Source: CAZKFN01 sp964552035
GTDB taxonomy: Bacteria > Bacteroidota > Bacteroidia > Flavobacteriales_E > Vicingaceae
Direction of reading: 5' to 3'
DNA length: 30,317 bases
NCBI GenBank assembly: GCA_964552035.1
Contig: CAZKFN010000018.1
Location: 1 to 30,317, forward strand
The position numbers and the translations under genes were made by a program. Positions 16,661 to 23,623 of the stretch are shown here, one piece after another. Numbering within the stretch: the stretch's first letter is position 1; the number at the start of each line of letters is the position of its first letter. The notes under the pieces were generated by a model. That model searched no databases, was not told where the DNA came from, and saw only the letters and a program-made list of their open reading frames with translations.

Positions 16661-17487
16661 AAACCATTAGAATAGGATATTCACCTTGCCCAAATGATAC
16701 TTTCATTTTCGATGCTTTGGTGCATAAAAAAATCGATACTGAAGGCTTGCACTTTGAAGCTGTTTTGTTAGATGTGGAAGCATTGAATAACAAGGCATTT
16801 AATACCGAATTAGAGGTTACAAAATTGAGCTATCACGCAATGGCTTTGGTATTAGATGATTATCAAGTTCTTAATAGTGGCTCGGCTTTGGGAAGCGGGG
16901 TAGGCCCCTTGCTTATTGCTAAAAGAGATTTGACTGAAGAAGAAATTAACAAAGGGAAAATAGCCATACCTGGGCAACATACCACGGCAAACTTTCTATT
17001 ATCTTTAGCCTATCCCAAAGCACAAAATAAAGAGGAAATGATTTTTTCTGATATTGAAAATGCAGTTTTAGAAGGAAAGGTAGATGCGGGCTTAATCATT
17101 CATGAAAATCGTTTTACTTATGAGGCTAAAGGATTAAAAAAAATTCGTGATTTAGGAGATTATTGGGAAGAAACTTCTGGGAATTTAATTCCACTTGGCG
17201 GAATCGTCATTCAACGGACATTAGAAGAGAAGTTGAAAAAGAAAGTAGACCGCTTGATAAAGGCAAGCATTCAATATGCTTACGATAATCGAGAAGCACC
17301 AATGGAATATGTAAAAGCTAATGCTCAAGAAATGGATGAGCAGGTTATGAAAAAACATATTGCTTTGTATGTGAATGAATATTCCTTAGATTTGGGTGAA
17401 GTTGGTAGAAATGCAGTTAGGCACTTATTTGAAACTGCGGTGCAAAAAGGAGTCATTAAAGAAGTAAGAAAAGAAATTTTTGTTTAG
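16657..17487 (+). CDS. mqnD: 1,4-dihydroxy-6-naphthoate synthase MqnD
   Basis: 276 residues, normal for MqnD. It converts cyclic dehypoxanthine futalosine to 1,4-dihydroxy-6-naphthoate, the naphthoquinone head of menaquinone. The start 'IRIGYSPCPNDTFIFDALV', then 'EVTKLSYHAMALVLDDY', 'SGSALGSGVGPLLIA', 'IPGQHTTANFLLSLAYP' and 'VDAGLIIHENRFTYE', are diagnostic and separate it from its distant relative MqnA. It overlaps mqnB by four bases, and hldD follows 12 bases later. The remaining enzymes, MqnE and the radical-SAM MqnC, are not in the window. Confidence 0.96.
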   Translation: MKTIRIGYSPCPNDTFIFDALVHKKIDTEGLHFEAVLLDVEALNNKAFNTELEVTKLSYHAMALVLDDYQVLNSGSALGSGVGPLLIAKRDLTEEEINKGKIAIPGQHTTANFLLSLAYPKAQNKEEMIFSDIENAVLEGKVDAGLIIHENRFTYEAKGLKKIRDLGDYWEETSGNLIPLGGIVIQRTLEEKLKKKVDRLIKASIQYAYDNREAPMEYVKANAQEMDEQVMKKHIALYVNEYSLDLGEVGRNAVRHLFETAVQKGVIKEVRKEIFV

Positions 17488-17499
17488 AAAATAAATAAA

Positions 17500-18465
17500 A
17501 TGATAGTAGTAACAGGAGCAGCAGGATTTATAGGCAGTTATTTAACAGCTTTTTTAAATAAATCCAATTATAAGAACCTCATTCTAGTAGATGATTTTTC
17601 TAAAACTGAGAAAAACAAAAACTTAGAAAATAAAGTTTTTGAGAAAAAGATAGAACGCTCTGAGTTTATAGAATGGTTTGAGAAGAATTCAAAAGTTGTA
17701 GAATTTGTGTTTCATATTGGTGCACGAACGGATACTACAGAGTTTGATAAAACTATTTTCGATAAACTAAATGTCAATTACTCTAAAGCCATATGGAATA
17801 TTTGTACTCAACATCATATTCCTTTAATTTATGCATCTTCTGCAGCAACCTATGGAATGGGAGAACATGGATATAAGGACGATCATAAAGTAGTGAATGA
17901 ATTAAAACCTTTAAATCCTTATGGAGATTCAAAAAATGAATTTGATAAATGGGTTTTACAACAAGATAGTACTCCTCCATTCTGGTATGGATTGAAGTTC
18001 TTCAACATTTATGGACCTAATGAATACCATAAAGGGAGAATGGCTTCAGTGATTTTTCATGCCTTTAACCAAATAGATAAAACAGGGGAAATGAAACTTT
18101 TTAAATCTCATAATTCTGAGTATAAGGATGGAGAGCAACAAAGAGATTTCTTTTATGTGAAGGATTTAGCTAAAATATCCCTATGGTTAATGGAGAATAA
18201 GCCCGAGTCAGGTTTGTATAATTTTGGAACAGGTAAGGCTAGAACCTTTTTAGATTTGGTAAAAAGCACATTCAATGCAATGGGGAAAGAGCCTAAAATT
18301 AATTTTATACCCACACCAGAAGATATCCGTGATAAATACCAATATTTTACAGAAGCAAATATGGAGAAATTAAGAAATGCCGGCTATACTGCTCCATTTT
18401 ATTCCTTAGAAGAAGGTGTAGAAGATTATGTAAAGAATTACTTAACCAAAGGTTTAAGATATTAA
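17500..18465 (+). CDS. hldD: ADP-L-glycero-D-manno-heptose 6-epimerase
   Basis: 321 residues of a short-chain dehydrogenase fold. It inverts C6 of ADP-D-glycero-D-manno-heptose to make the heptose donor for LPS core. Seen are the NAD(P) site TGAAGFIGSY (5-14), 'HIGARTDTTE', 'YASSAATYG', the catalytic YGDSK (Tyr141, Lys145), 'LKFFNIYGPNEYHKGRMASV' and 'YNFGTGKARTFLDL', all characteristic of HldD/RfaD. It is the last gene of the pepD-mqnBD operon. Its last 55 bases lie in a 132-bp sequence that recurs beyond the adjacent insertion sequence. The coding region is nevertheless complete and ends in a normal stop. No heptosyltransferase gene is nearby, so its LPS role rests on family only. Confidence 0.92.
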   Translation: MIVVTGAAGFIGSYLTAFLNKSNYKNLILVDDFSKTEKNKNLENKVFEKKIERSEFIEWFEKNSKVVEFVFHIGARTDTTEFDKTIFDKLNVNYSKAIWNICTQHHIPLIYASSAATYGMGEHGYKDDHKVVNELKPLNPYGDSKNEFDKWVLQQDSTPPFWYGLKFFNIYGPNEYHKGRMASVIFHAFNQIDKTGEMKLFKSHNSEYKDGEQQRDFFYVKDLAKISLWLMENKPESGLYNFGTGKARTFLDLVKSTFNAMGKEPKINFIPTPEDIRDKYQYFTEANMEKLRNAGYTAPFYSLEEGVEDYVKNYLTKGLRY

Positions 18466-18542
18466 TTGCTTAAGCGATAGGGTTCTGTAATTATCTTTTC
18501 CTTCATCAAGTCGTGGTATTGCATTTGTAATTGGTTCTTTTT
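18411..18542 (+). repeat. left copy of the 132-bp target-site duplication
   Basis: These 132 bases are identical to 20185-20316 by base-by-base reading. They directly abut the left end of the insertion sequence. They hold the last 55 bases of hldD and a copy of the last 27 codons of the NRDE gene. Long, variable-length duplications are a known property of IS1634-family elements. Confidence 0.95.
18462..18542 (-). pseudogene. duplicated 3' tail of the NRDE gene
   Basis: Exact copy of 20236-20316, the last 27 codons including stop of the NRDE-family gene. It was cut from its gene by the insertion sequence and has no start. It shows that the insertion on this side fell inside the NRDE coding region. 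Confidence 0.85.
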
Positions 18543-18555
18543 CCTGACTTCCGCA
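18543..18555 (+). repeat. left terminal inverted repeat of the IS
   Basis: CCTGACTTCCGCA, the exact reverse complement of 20172-20184. The next outward-to-inward base pair does not match, so the repeat is 13 bp. Confidence 0.93.
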
Positions 18556-18572
18556 CAGTGATTTAGTCAAAA

Positions 18573-18598
18573 TTATAATGTGCTTATAATGTGCTTAT
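18573..18598 (+). repeat. 11-bp tandem repeat in the IS left end
   Basis: TTATAATGTGC occurs at 18573-18583 and again directly at 18584-18594, followed by a partial third TTAT. It lies between the left inverted repeat and the transposase promoter, a position where transposase-binding or regulatory sites could lie; this role is inference. Confidence 0.75.
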
Positions 18599-18617
18599 TG
18601 AGTGTTTTGAATTTATG

Positions 18618-18634
18618 ATTTTGGGTGTTAATTT
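18618..18634 (+). repeat. 17-bp internal direct repeat, left copy
   Basis: ATTTTGGGTGTTAATTT recurs exactly at 20156-20172, at the transposase stop codon. The left copy contains the predicted -33 TTTG of the transposase promoter. Confidence 0.85.
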
Positions 18635-18649
18635 TCCTTTTTATCTTTG
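18620..18649 (+). promoter_or_regulatory. transposase promoter, near-leaderless
   Basis: TTTG at 18620-18623, an 18-base spacer, then TATCTTTG at 18642-18649: a perfect match to the Bacteroidota promoter consensus. The -7 box ends five bases before the ATG at 18655, so the transcript would have a leader of only a few bases. Confidence 0.65.
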
Positions 18650-18654
18650 TTTTT

Positions 18655-20169
18655 ATGTTTGTGAGACGGTTAAAACATAAAAATGGTAAAACCTATATTC
18701 AGGTAGTCGATAAATCATCCGGTAATTATCGTGTTGTTAAAAGTTTTGGATCTTCGGATAAACAAACGGCCATTGAAGAGTTAGTTGAAAAGGCAAACCG
18801 ATGGATTAAAACAGAATCAGGAGTGATTGAACTTGATTTTGAAGATGAAACAACGAGATTCAATAATTTATTAAACAACATCATTTCTCATAAACTCATA
18901 GGCATACATTTAGTTTTAGGGAAGATTTTTGATGAGATTGGATTTAATCAGATCAAAGATGAGTTGTTCAAAGATTTGGTTTTATACCGCTTGGTCTACC
19001 CTAAGAGTAAGCTAAAGACCACAGAATATCTGTATAGATATGAGCAGAAAGAGTATTCGGAGGATGAAATTTATCGATACTTGGATAAACTCAACGGCAC
19101 TCAAAAAGAAACTGTTCAAAATATAAGCTATCAGCACACAAAGTCCATTCTTGGGGGTGAAATAAACATTGTTTCCTATGATGTAACAACGGTTTATTTT
19201 GAAATTGACAATGAAGGCGAATTGCGAAAAACAGGCTTTTCCAAAGAAGGAAAACATCAAAATCCCCAAATCGTTTTGGGGTTATTGGTAAGTAAAAACG
19301 GTTATCCGTTGGCTTATGATATTTTTGAAGGAAATCAATTTGAAGGACACACGATGCTTCCAATCATTGATTCATTCCGGAATAAATATCATTTACAACA
19401 ACTCGTTATAGTGGCTGACTCAGGGCTTTTATCCAATAAAAATATTGAAGAACTAAAGCAAAAAAAATATGAATTTGTATTAGGAGCCCGTATTAAAAAC
19501 GAATCGAAAAAAATCAAAGAAAAGATTTTGGCATTAAATCTTAAAAATGGAGAAAGTCAAATTATTAAAAAAGGGGATTTAAAATTGATTATCACTTATT
19601 CTGATGGCCGTGCAAAGAAAGATAAATATAATCGGGAAAAAGGGCTTCGAAAACTCGAAAAAAAGGTAAGAACAGGCAAACTCACCAAAGCAAGTATTAA
19701 CAACCGAGGTTACAACAAATATCTGAAACTTGAAGGCGAAATAAAAGTCATTATCGACAAAGATAAATTTGAACAGGATGCCAAATGGGATGGCTTGAAA
19801 GGGTATCTTACCAATGCTAAAATGGGAAAAGAAACTATTTTAGAAAATTACAGTCATTTGTGGCGTATTGAGAAAGCCTTTCGAGTATCGAAAACAGATT
19901 TAAAAATAAGACCAATCTTCCATAGAAAGCAAAAACGAATCGAAGCGCATATTTGTTTAAACTTCATTGCATACAAGGTATACAAAGAATTAGAGCGTCA
20001 ACTCGAAGAAAAGAAATCAGATTTATCTCCTGAAAAAGTAATTGAAATTCTACAAAGTGTGTATCAGATTGAAATACTCACGCCAAAAACTAAGAAAATC
20101 ATTAAGAAAACACTGCTTCTAACATCAGAACATAAACAGTTAAGTGAAATTTTTAATTTTGGGTGTTAA
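18655..20169 (+). CDS. IS1634-family transposase (DDE, IS4 group)
   Basis: 504 residues from the ATG at 18655, an intact DDE transposase. The N-terminus 'MFVRRLKHKNGKTYIQVVD' with 'SSGNYRVVKSFGSS' is the standard start of IS1634-family proteins, so this ATG is chosen over an in-frame GTG at 18625 that would add ten hydrophobic residues. Catalytic acidic residues fit in 'ISYDVTTVYFE' (first Asp), 'VIVADSGLLSNKN' (second Asp) and 'YSHLWRIEKAFRVSKTDLKIRP' (Glu in the Y-(2)-R-(3)-E-like signature). The C-terminal 'AHICLNFIAYKVYKELE' is also usual. No frameshift is seen. A consensus host-type promoter sits immediately upstream. The stop codon lies within the 17-bp repeat near the right end. Confidence 0.95.
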   Translation: MFVRRLKHKNGKTYIQVVDKSSGNYRVVKSFGSSDKQTAIEELVEKANRWIKTESGVIELDFEDETTRFNNLLNNIISHKLIGIHLVLGKIFDEIGFNQIKDELFKDLVLYRLVYPKSKLKTTEYLYRYEQKEYSEDEIYRYLDKLNGTQKETVQNISYQHTKSILGGEINIVSYDVTTVYFEIDNEGELRKTGFSKEGKHQNPQIVLGLLVSKNGYPLAYDIFEGNQFEGHTMLPIIDSFRNKYHLQQLVIVADSGLLSNKNIEELKQKKYEFVLGARIKNESKKIKEKILALNLKNGESQIIKKGDLKLIITYSDGRAKKDKYNREKGLRKLEKKVRTGKLTKASINNRGYNKYLKLEGEIKVIIDKDKFEQDAKWDGLKGYLTNAKMGKETILENYSHLWRIEKAFRVSKTDLKIRPIFHRKQKRIEAHICLNFIAYKVYKELERQLEEKKSDLSPEKVIEILQSVYQIEILTPKTKKIIKKTLLLTSEHKQLSEIFNFGC

Positions 20170-20172
20170 TTT
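20156..20172 (+). repeat. 17-bp internal direct repeat, right copy
   Basis: ATTTTGGGTGTTAATTT, identical to 18618-18634 and in the same orientation. It covers the last transposase codons and the stop, and touches the right inverted repeat. Confidence 0.85.
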
Positions 20173-20184
20173 GCGGAAGTCAGG
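20172..20184 (-). repeat. right terminal inverted repeat of the IS
   Basis: TGCGGAAGTCAGG, the exact reverse complement of the 13-bp left end at 18543-18555. It abuts the right copy of the 132-bp duplication. Confidence 0.93.
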
Positions 20185-20239
20185 AGAAGGTGTAGAAGAT
20201 TATGTAAAGAATTACTTAACCAAAGGTTTAAGATATTAA
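20185..20239 (+). pseudogene. duplicated 3' tail of hldD
   Basis: Identical to 18411-18465, the last 18 codons and stop of hldD. It has no start and is a by-product of the target-site duplication. Its TAA overlaps by two bases the stop of the intact NRDE gene on the other strand, preserving the ancestral junction. Confidence 0.85.
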
Positions 20240-20316
20240 TTGCTTAAGCGATAGGGTTCTGTAATTATCTTTTCCTTCATCAAGTCGTGGTATTGCATTT
20301 GTAATTGGTTCTTTTT
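20185..20316 (+). repeat. right copy of the 132-bp target-site duplication
   Basis: Identical to 18411-18542 over all 132 bases, starting at the first base after the right inverted repeat. It supplies the intact 3' end of the NRDE gene. Confidence 0.95.
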
Positions 20317-20949
20317 CTTTTGGATGGAAGTAATAGAAACTGTTCGCACAAAATGGTTTTCATCTAAGCGAATAGGGACATTTTCATCACCTCCAAATTG
20401 GTGAAATTGAATTAAATCTTGAGGTGTGGATTCTTTTTTTTGTACAAGGAATTCTTGAAACATTTTCTCTCTTTTATTTCGAATTTCAAGAGGGTATAAT
20501 GGGGCAGAAGAAAAAATATGTTCCTTTTTTGCATCGAGAACTTTATAATGTGTTTTTTCCCCATCCCATCTAAAAACTTCTAAACTTAAATCAGTTTCAT
20601 GCTCCAAACAAACTAGTGTAAAAGGAGCGATATTGTTAAAATCATAGTCAGCTGTAAAGTCTTTAAATTTTTTATACTTAAAGCTATCCAATAATACAAT
20701 TCCTCGGCTTTTCCTATAAGGTGGTTGGTGGTTGTATTTTTCAAAAGCCCCGTTTAACAAGCTAATTACTCGATAATTATTTATGGCGACCCAACTGCCA
20801 TGTGCATCTCCATCTTGAGGGAATAATACTTGACTATCATTAATCTTTTTGTATTTAGGAAAACTAGCACTCATTCGACTTTTAGCTTCATCTCTGTTGG
20901 AAGTTAAAATGAAACCTGTTTCTTGTGGAAGGATGGTTAAGGTGCACAT
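20236..20949 (-). CDS. NRDE family protein (TANGO2-like, DUF833)
   Basis: 237 residues. The N-terminal Met-Cys start 'MCTLTILPQETGFILTSNRDE' carries the conserved Cys2 and the Asn-Arg-Asp-Glu signature for which the family is named. 'FPQDGDAHGSWVAINNYRVISLLNGA' is the second conserved block. Relatives of TANGO2 have been linked to haem mobilisation, while the fold resembles Ntn hydrolases with an N-terminal cysteine; no function is proven for this one. Its last 27 codons fall in the 132-bp duplication beside the IS but the reading frame is complete. A hairpin terminator separates it from the peptidase gene upstream on the same strand, so it probably has its own promoter, which I could not identify. 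Confidence 0.88.
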   Translation of the reverse strand: MCTLTILPQETGFILTSNRDEAKSRMSASFPKYKKINDSQVLFPQDGDAHGSWVAINNYRVISLLNGAFEKYNHQPPYRKSRGIVLLDSFKYKKFKDFTADYDFNNIAPFTLVCLEHETDLSLEVFRWDGEKTHYKVLDAKKEHIFSSAPLYPLEIRNKREKMFQEFLVQKKESTPQDLIQFHQFGGDENVPIRLDENHFVRTVSITSIQKKKNQLQMQYHDLMKEKIITEPYRLSN

Positions 20950-21010
20950 AAGCTCTTTGTTTTTGATTATAGAACAATTATAAGTGGAAATGTTTTAAAA
21001 AAAAGAGAAA

Positions 21011-21040
21011 AAAAAGATGTACACTATGGCACATCTTTTT
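21011..21040 (-). terminator. hairpin terminator after the M3 peptidase gene
   Basis: AAAAAGATGT (21011-21020) pairs with ACATCTTTTT (21031-21040) across a 10-base loop. Read on the minus strand it follows the peptidase stop by 23 bases and ends in a T-rich run. Confidence 0.75.
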
Positions 21041-21063
21041 ATTCTCTTTAAGCTGTAAGTTGC

Positions 21064-23199
21064 TTAGTCAACCAATCCTCTGCTTTCTAACATAGGTTGA
21101 ATCTGAGGTTCTTGTCCTCTAAAATCTTTATACAACTCAGCAAAATCTTTAGTATTTCCTCTTGAAAGAATCATTTTTCTAAAGTAATCTCCATTTTCCC
21201 TGGTCATTCCACCATTCTCTTGAAACCAAGCAGTAGCATCATAAGCTAGCATTTCAGTCCACAGATATGCATAATAGCTTGAAGCATATCCACCTCCCCA
21301 AATGTGCATAAAGTAACTTGAACGATAACGTGGAGGAACTAAATCCATTTTCATTTTAGTATTCTCTAAAGCTTGGTTTTCAAACTCTAAGACATCTTTG
21401 ATTTCTGTATCGGTAGAAATAGTATGCCATTGAAAATCAAGTTGAGCAGCAGCAAGTAGTTCACCTAAGGCATAACCTTGATTAAAAGTTGATGCATTTT
21501 TAATTTTTTGGATTAGTTCTTCAGGCATTACTTCTCCAGTTTCATGATGAAGGGCATAATTTTTTAGCACTGAGGGTTCTAGCGCCCATGCTTCATTAAT
21601 TTGTGAAGGGAATTCAACAAAATCCCTTGGAGTACGTGTACCCGATAAACTTGGATATTGTTGGTCGGCAAAAAAACCGTGTAGTGCATGACCAAACTCA
21701 TGGAACATCGTAATTACATTATCAAAGCTGATTAAATTAGGTGAACCTTCTGAAGCTTTTGTGTAATTACACACATTATAAATCACAGGTTTAGTATTTA
21801 AAAGCTTGGATTGGCTAACAATATTACTCATCCATGCTCCACCTCTTTTATTATCTCTTTTAAAGAAATCGCCATAAAATAAACCTACAATTGAACCGTC
21901 TTCTTCAGTAATTTCATAAACGCGAACATCTTTATGATAAACAGGGATGTCTGTTCTTCTGCTAAATTCCAATCCATAAAGCTGATTAGCTGCATAGAAA
22001 ACCCCATCTTCTAATACTTTATATAAATCAAAGTATTGCATAATTTCATTTTCATTTAAATCGTACTTTTCTTTTCGGATTTGTTCAGCATAGAAATTCC
22101 AATCGTAAGGTTGAGCTTTAAAATCGCCTCCTTGTTTATCAATTAAAGCTTGTACATCTTCTCCTTCCTTTTTTGCTTTCTTAACTGTAGGGTCAACTAA
22201 ATCATTTAAAAATGCTTCAACTACTTCTGGATTTTTTGCCATTTGATCTTGAAGCTTCCATGCTGAGTAGTTGGGGAAACCCAAAATTTCGGATTTTTTA
22301 GCTCTTATAGTTGCCAATTCCTTTACAATATCTCTAGTGTCGTTTTCATCATTTTGCTCAGCTCTACTCCAAGCTCTTTCAAAAAGCTGTTGACGAATTT
22401 CGCGGTTTTCTAAATCTTGAAGGTTGGGTTGTTGTGTAGTATTATTCATAGGGATAACCCATTTTCCATCTTTTTCAAGGGAATTAATTTCACTATCAGA
22501 TAAACCTGCTAACAATTCTTTATCTTCCACTTCGAAAGCTGCCTTTTGATTGGCTTTTAAAGAACGGTTAACAAATTGTGTGCTTAAAGAAGCTTCTCTT
22601 TGATTTAATTCTTTTAATATCTCTTTATTTTCACTATCCAGTTGAGCACCAGCTCTAACGAATTTGTTATATGTGTCTTTTAATAAGTGCATAGATTCTG
22701 AATCTAAGTCTAATTCTTCTCTATTAGTATAAATAGTAGAAATACGCTCAAATAAATGTTCATTTAAATAAATAGCATCAGAGTGGGCAGCCATTTTTGG
22801 AGAAACCTCCTCTTGCACTTCTTGTAAAACATCATTGGTATTTGCTCCAGTCAACAAGTTAAATACAGCATAAACCCTATTGAGCATTTGCCCACTTTTT
22901 TCCATAGCTACTAAAGTGTTTTCAAAGGTGGGTTCCTCCTCGTTATTAGCAATAGCTTCAATTTCTTCTAAATGCTGTTTCATCCCTTCTTTAATTGCAG
23001 GTAAGAAATGTTTATTTTCAATTTTATCAAAATCTGGAACTTGAAAAGGCAAATCACTAACCTCATAAAAAGGATTAGAAGTTATATCTTCCATATCGGT
23101 GTCATTTTGACTGTTATCAGTTTTATTTTCATTGTTATTACAGGCAGTAATCATACTAAATACTACTGCAAAGAGCATTAAACGATTTAAGATTTTCAT
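21064..23199 (-). CDS. dcp: M3 family peptidyl-dipeptidase / oligopeptidase, lipoprotein form
   Basis: 711 residues. A zinc metallopeptidase of the thimet-oligopeptidase family, most like Dcp, which trims dipeptides from the C-termini of peptides. The zinc site is HEFGH (His500, Glu501, His504) with the third ligand Glu529 in 'RDFVEFPSQINEAWALEP'. The long helical N-domain starts 'PFQVPDFDKIENKHFLPAI', usual for M3A. Unlike cytosolic E. coli Dcp it begins with a lipoprotein signal, hydrophobic core then MITAC with Cys20, followed by an Asn/Asp-rich linker. It should therefore be anchored in an envelope membrane and act on peptides outside the cytoplasm. It is followed by a terminator and preceded by an 81-bp gap. 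A -7-like TACCTTTA lies upstream. Confidence 0.94.
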   Translation of the reverse strand: MKILNRLMLFAVVFSMITACNNNENKTDNSQNDTDMEDITSNPFYEVSDLPFQVPDFDKIENKHFLPAIKEGMKQHLEEIEAIANNEEEPTFENTLVAMEKSGQMLNRVYAVFNLLTGANTNDVLQEVQEEVSPKMAAHSDAIYLNEHLFERISTIYTNREELDLDSESMHLLKDTYNKFVRAGAQLDSENKEILKELNQREASLSTQFVNRSLKANQKAAFEVEDKELLAGLSDSEINSLEKDGKWVIPMNNTTQQPNLQDLENREIRQQLFERAWSRAEQNDENDTRDIVKELATIRAKKSEILGFPNYSAWKLQDQMAKNPEVVEAFLNDLVDPTVKKAKKEGEDVQALIDKQGGDFKAQPYDWNFYAEQIRKEKYDLNENEIMQYFDLYKVLEDGVFYAANQLYGLEFSRRTDIPVYHKDVRVYEITEEDGSIVGLFYGDFFKRDNKRGGAWMSNIVSQSKLLNTKPVIYNVCNYTKASEGSPNLISFDNVITMFHEFGHALHGFFADQQYPSLSGTRTPRDFVEFPSQINEAWALEPSVLKNYALHHETGEVMPEELIQKIKNASTFNQGYALGELLAAAQLDFQWHTISTDTEIKDVLEFENQALENTKMKMDLVPPRYRSSYFMHIWGGGYASSYYAYLWTEMLAYDATAWFQENGGMTRENGDYFRKMILSRGNTKDFAELYKDFRGQEPQIQPMLESRGLVD

Positions 23200-23280
23200 G
23201 TATTATTTAGGTTTTAATTTTATACTAAAGGTAAAGATAGGGTAAGTTTAAAGCACATCAAAATTTAACAACAATTAGGG

Positions 23281-23607
23281 CTATATTTCTTCCTTTAGAG
23301 CGAGCAAAAAATCTTTTATTATTTTTAAAGATTGTAGCATTTCAGCTTCTTTATGTAAGCTGTCGCCCTTCTGTTTGAGTTGTGCATTAGCTCCCTCTAA
23401 GGTAAAGCCTTTCTCTTTTACTAAATGGTAAATAAGTTGAAGATTTTCGATGTCTTTTTGAGTGAATAAACGATTGCCCTTTTTGTTTTTCTTGGGATTG
23501 ATGATGCTAAACTCTTTTTCCCAAAAACGAATAAGTGATGCATTGACACCCAGAATTTCGCTTACTTCACCTATACTGTAATAAAGTTTATTGGGATTGG
23601 ATGTCAT
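23281..23607 (-). CDS. MerR-family transcriptional regulator
   Basis: 108 residues from the ATG at 23607. The N-terminal half is a MerR winged helix-turn-helix: 'LYYSIGEVSEILGVNASLIRFWEKEFSIINPKKNKKGNRLFTQKDIENL'. It ends in a short helical tail with no metal- or drug-binding domain, so the signal is unknown. An in-frame TTG at 23631 would add eight residues and overlap the upstream gene by eight bases; the ATG is preferred because it places the HTH at the usual distance from the start. The gene follows the M23 peptidase by 16 bases and is probably co-transcribed with it. This pairing next to alaS is, from memory, common in the phylum. Confidence 0.9.
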   Translation of the reverse strand: MTSNPNKLYYSIGEVSEILGVNASLIRFWEKEFSIINPKKNKKGNRLFTQKDIENLQLIYHLVKEKGFTLEGANAQLKQKGDSLHKEAEMLQSLKIIKDFLLALKEEI

Positions 23608-23623
23608 TTTAATAATGGTTTCA

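Larger units (their letters stand above)
18543..20184 (+). mobile_element. IS1634-type (IS4-group) insertion sequence, complete, 1642 bp
   Basis: The element starts CCTGACTTCCGCA and ends with its exact 13-bp reverse complement. It carries one full transposase gene and is flanked by a perfect 132-bp direct repeat. The transposase family, the single ORF and the very long target duplication all agree with IS1634. Identity of the two flanks and the intact ORF suggest a recent, possibly active insertion. It separates hldD from the converging NRDE gene, whose stop codons originally overlapped. Confidence 0.95.

Noticed and set aside
18625..18654. N-terminal extension of the transposase from a GTG at 18625
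   Set aside because: It would add ten hydrophobic residues overlapping the promoter; the family start is the ATG at 18655.
18411..20316. Composite transposon or att-site interpretation of the 132-bp repeats
   Set aside because: The repeats abut the 13-bp inverted ends and consist of split host gene tails, so they are a target duplication; no integrase is present.
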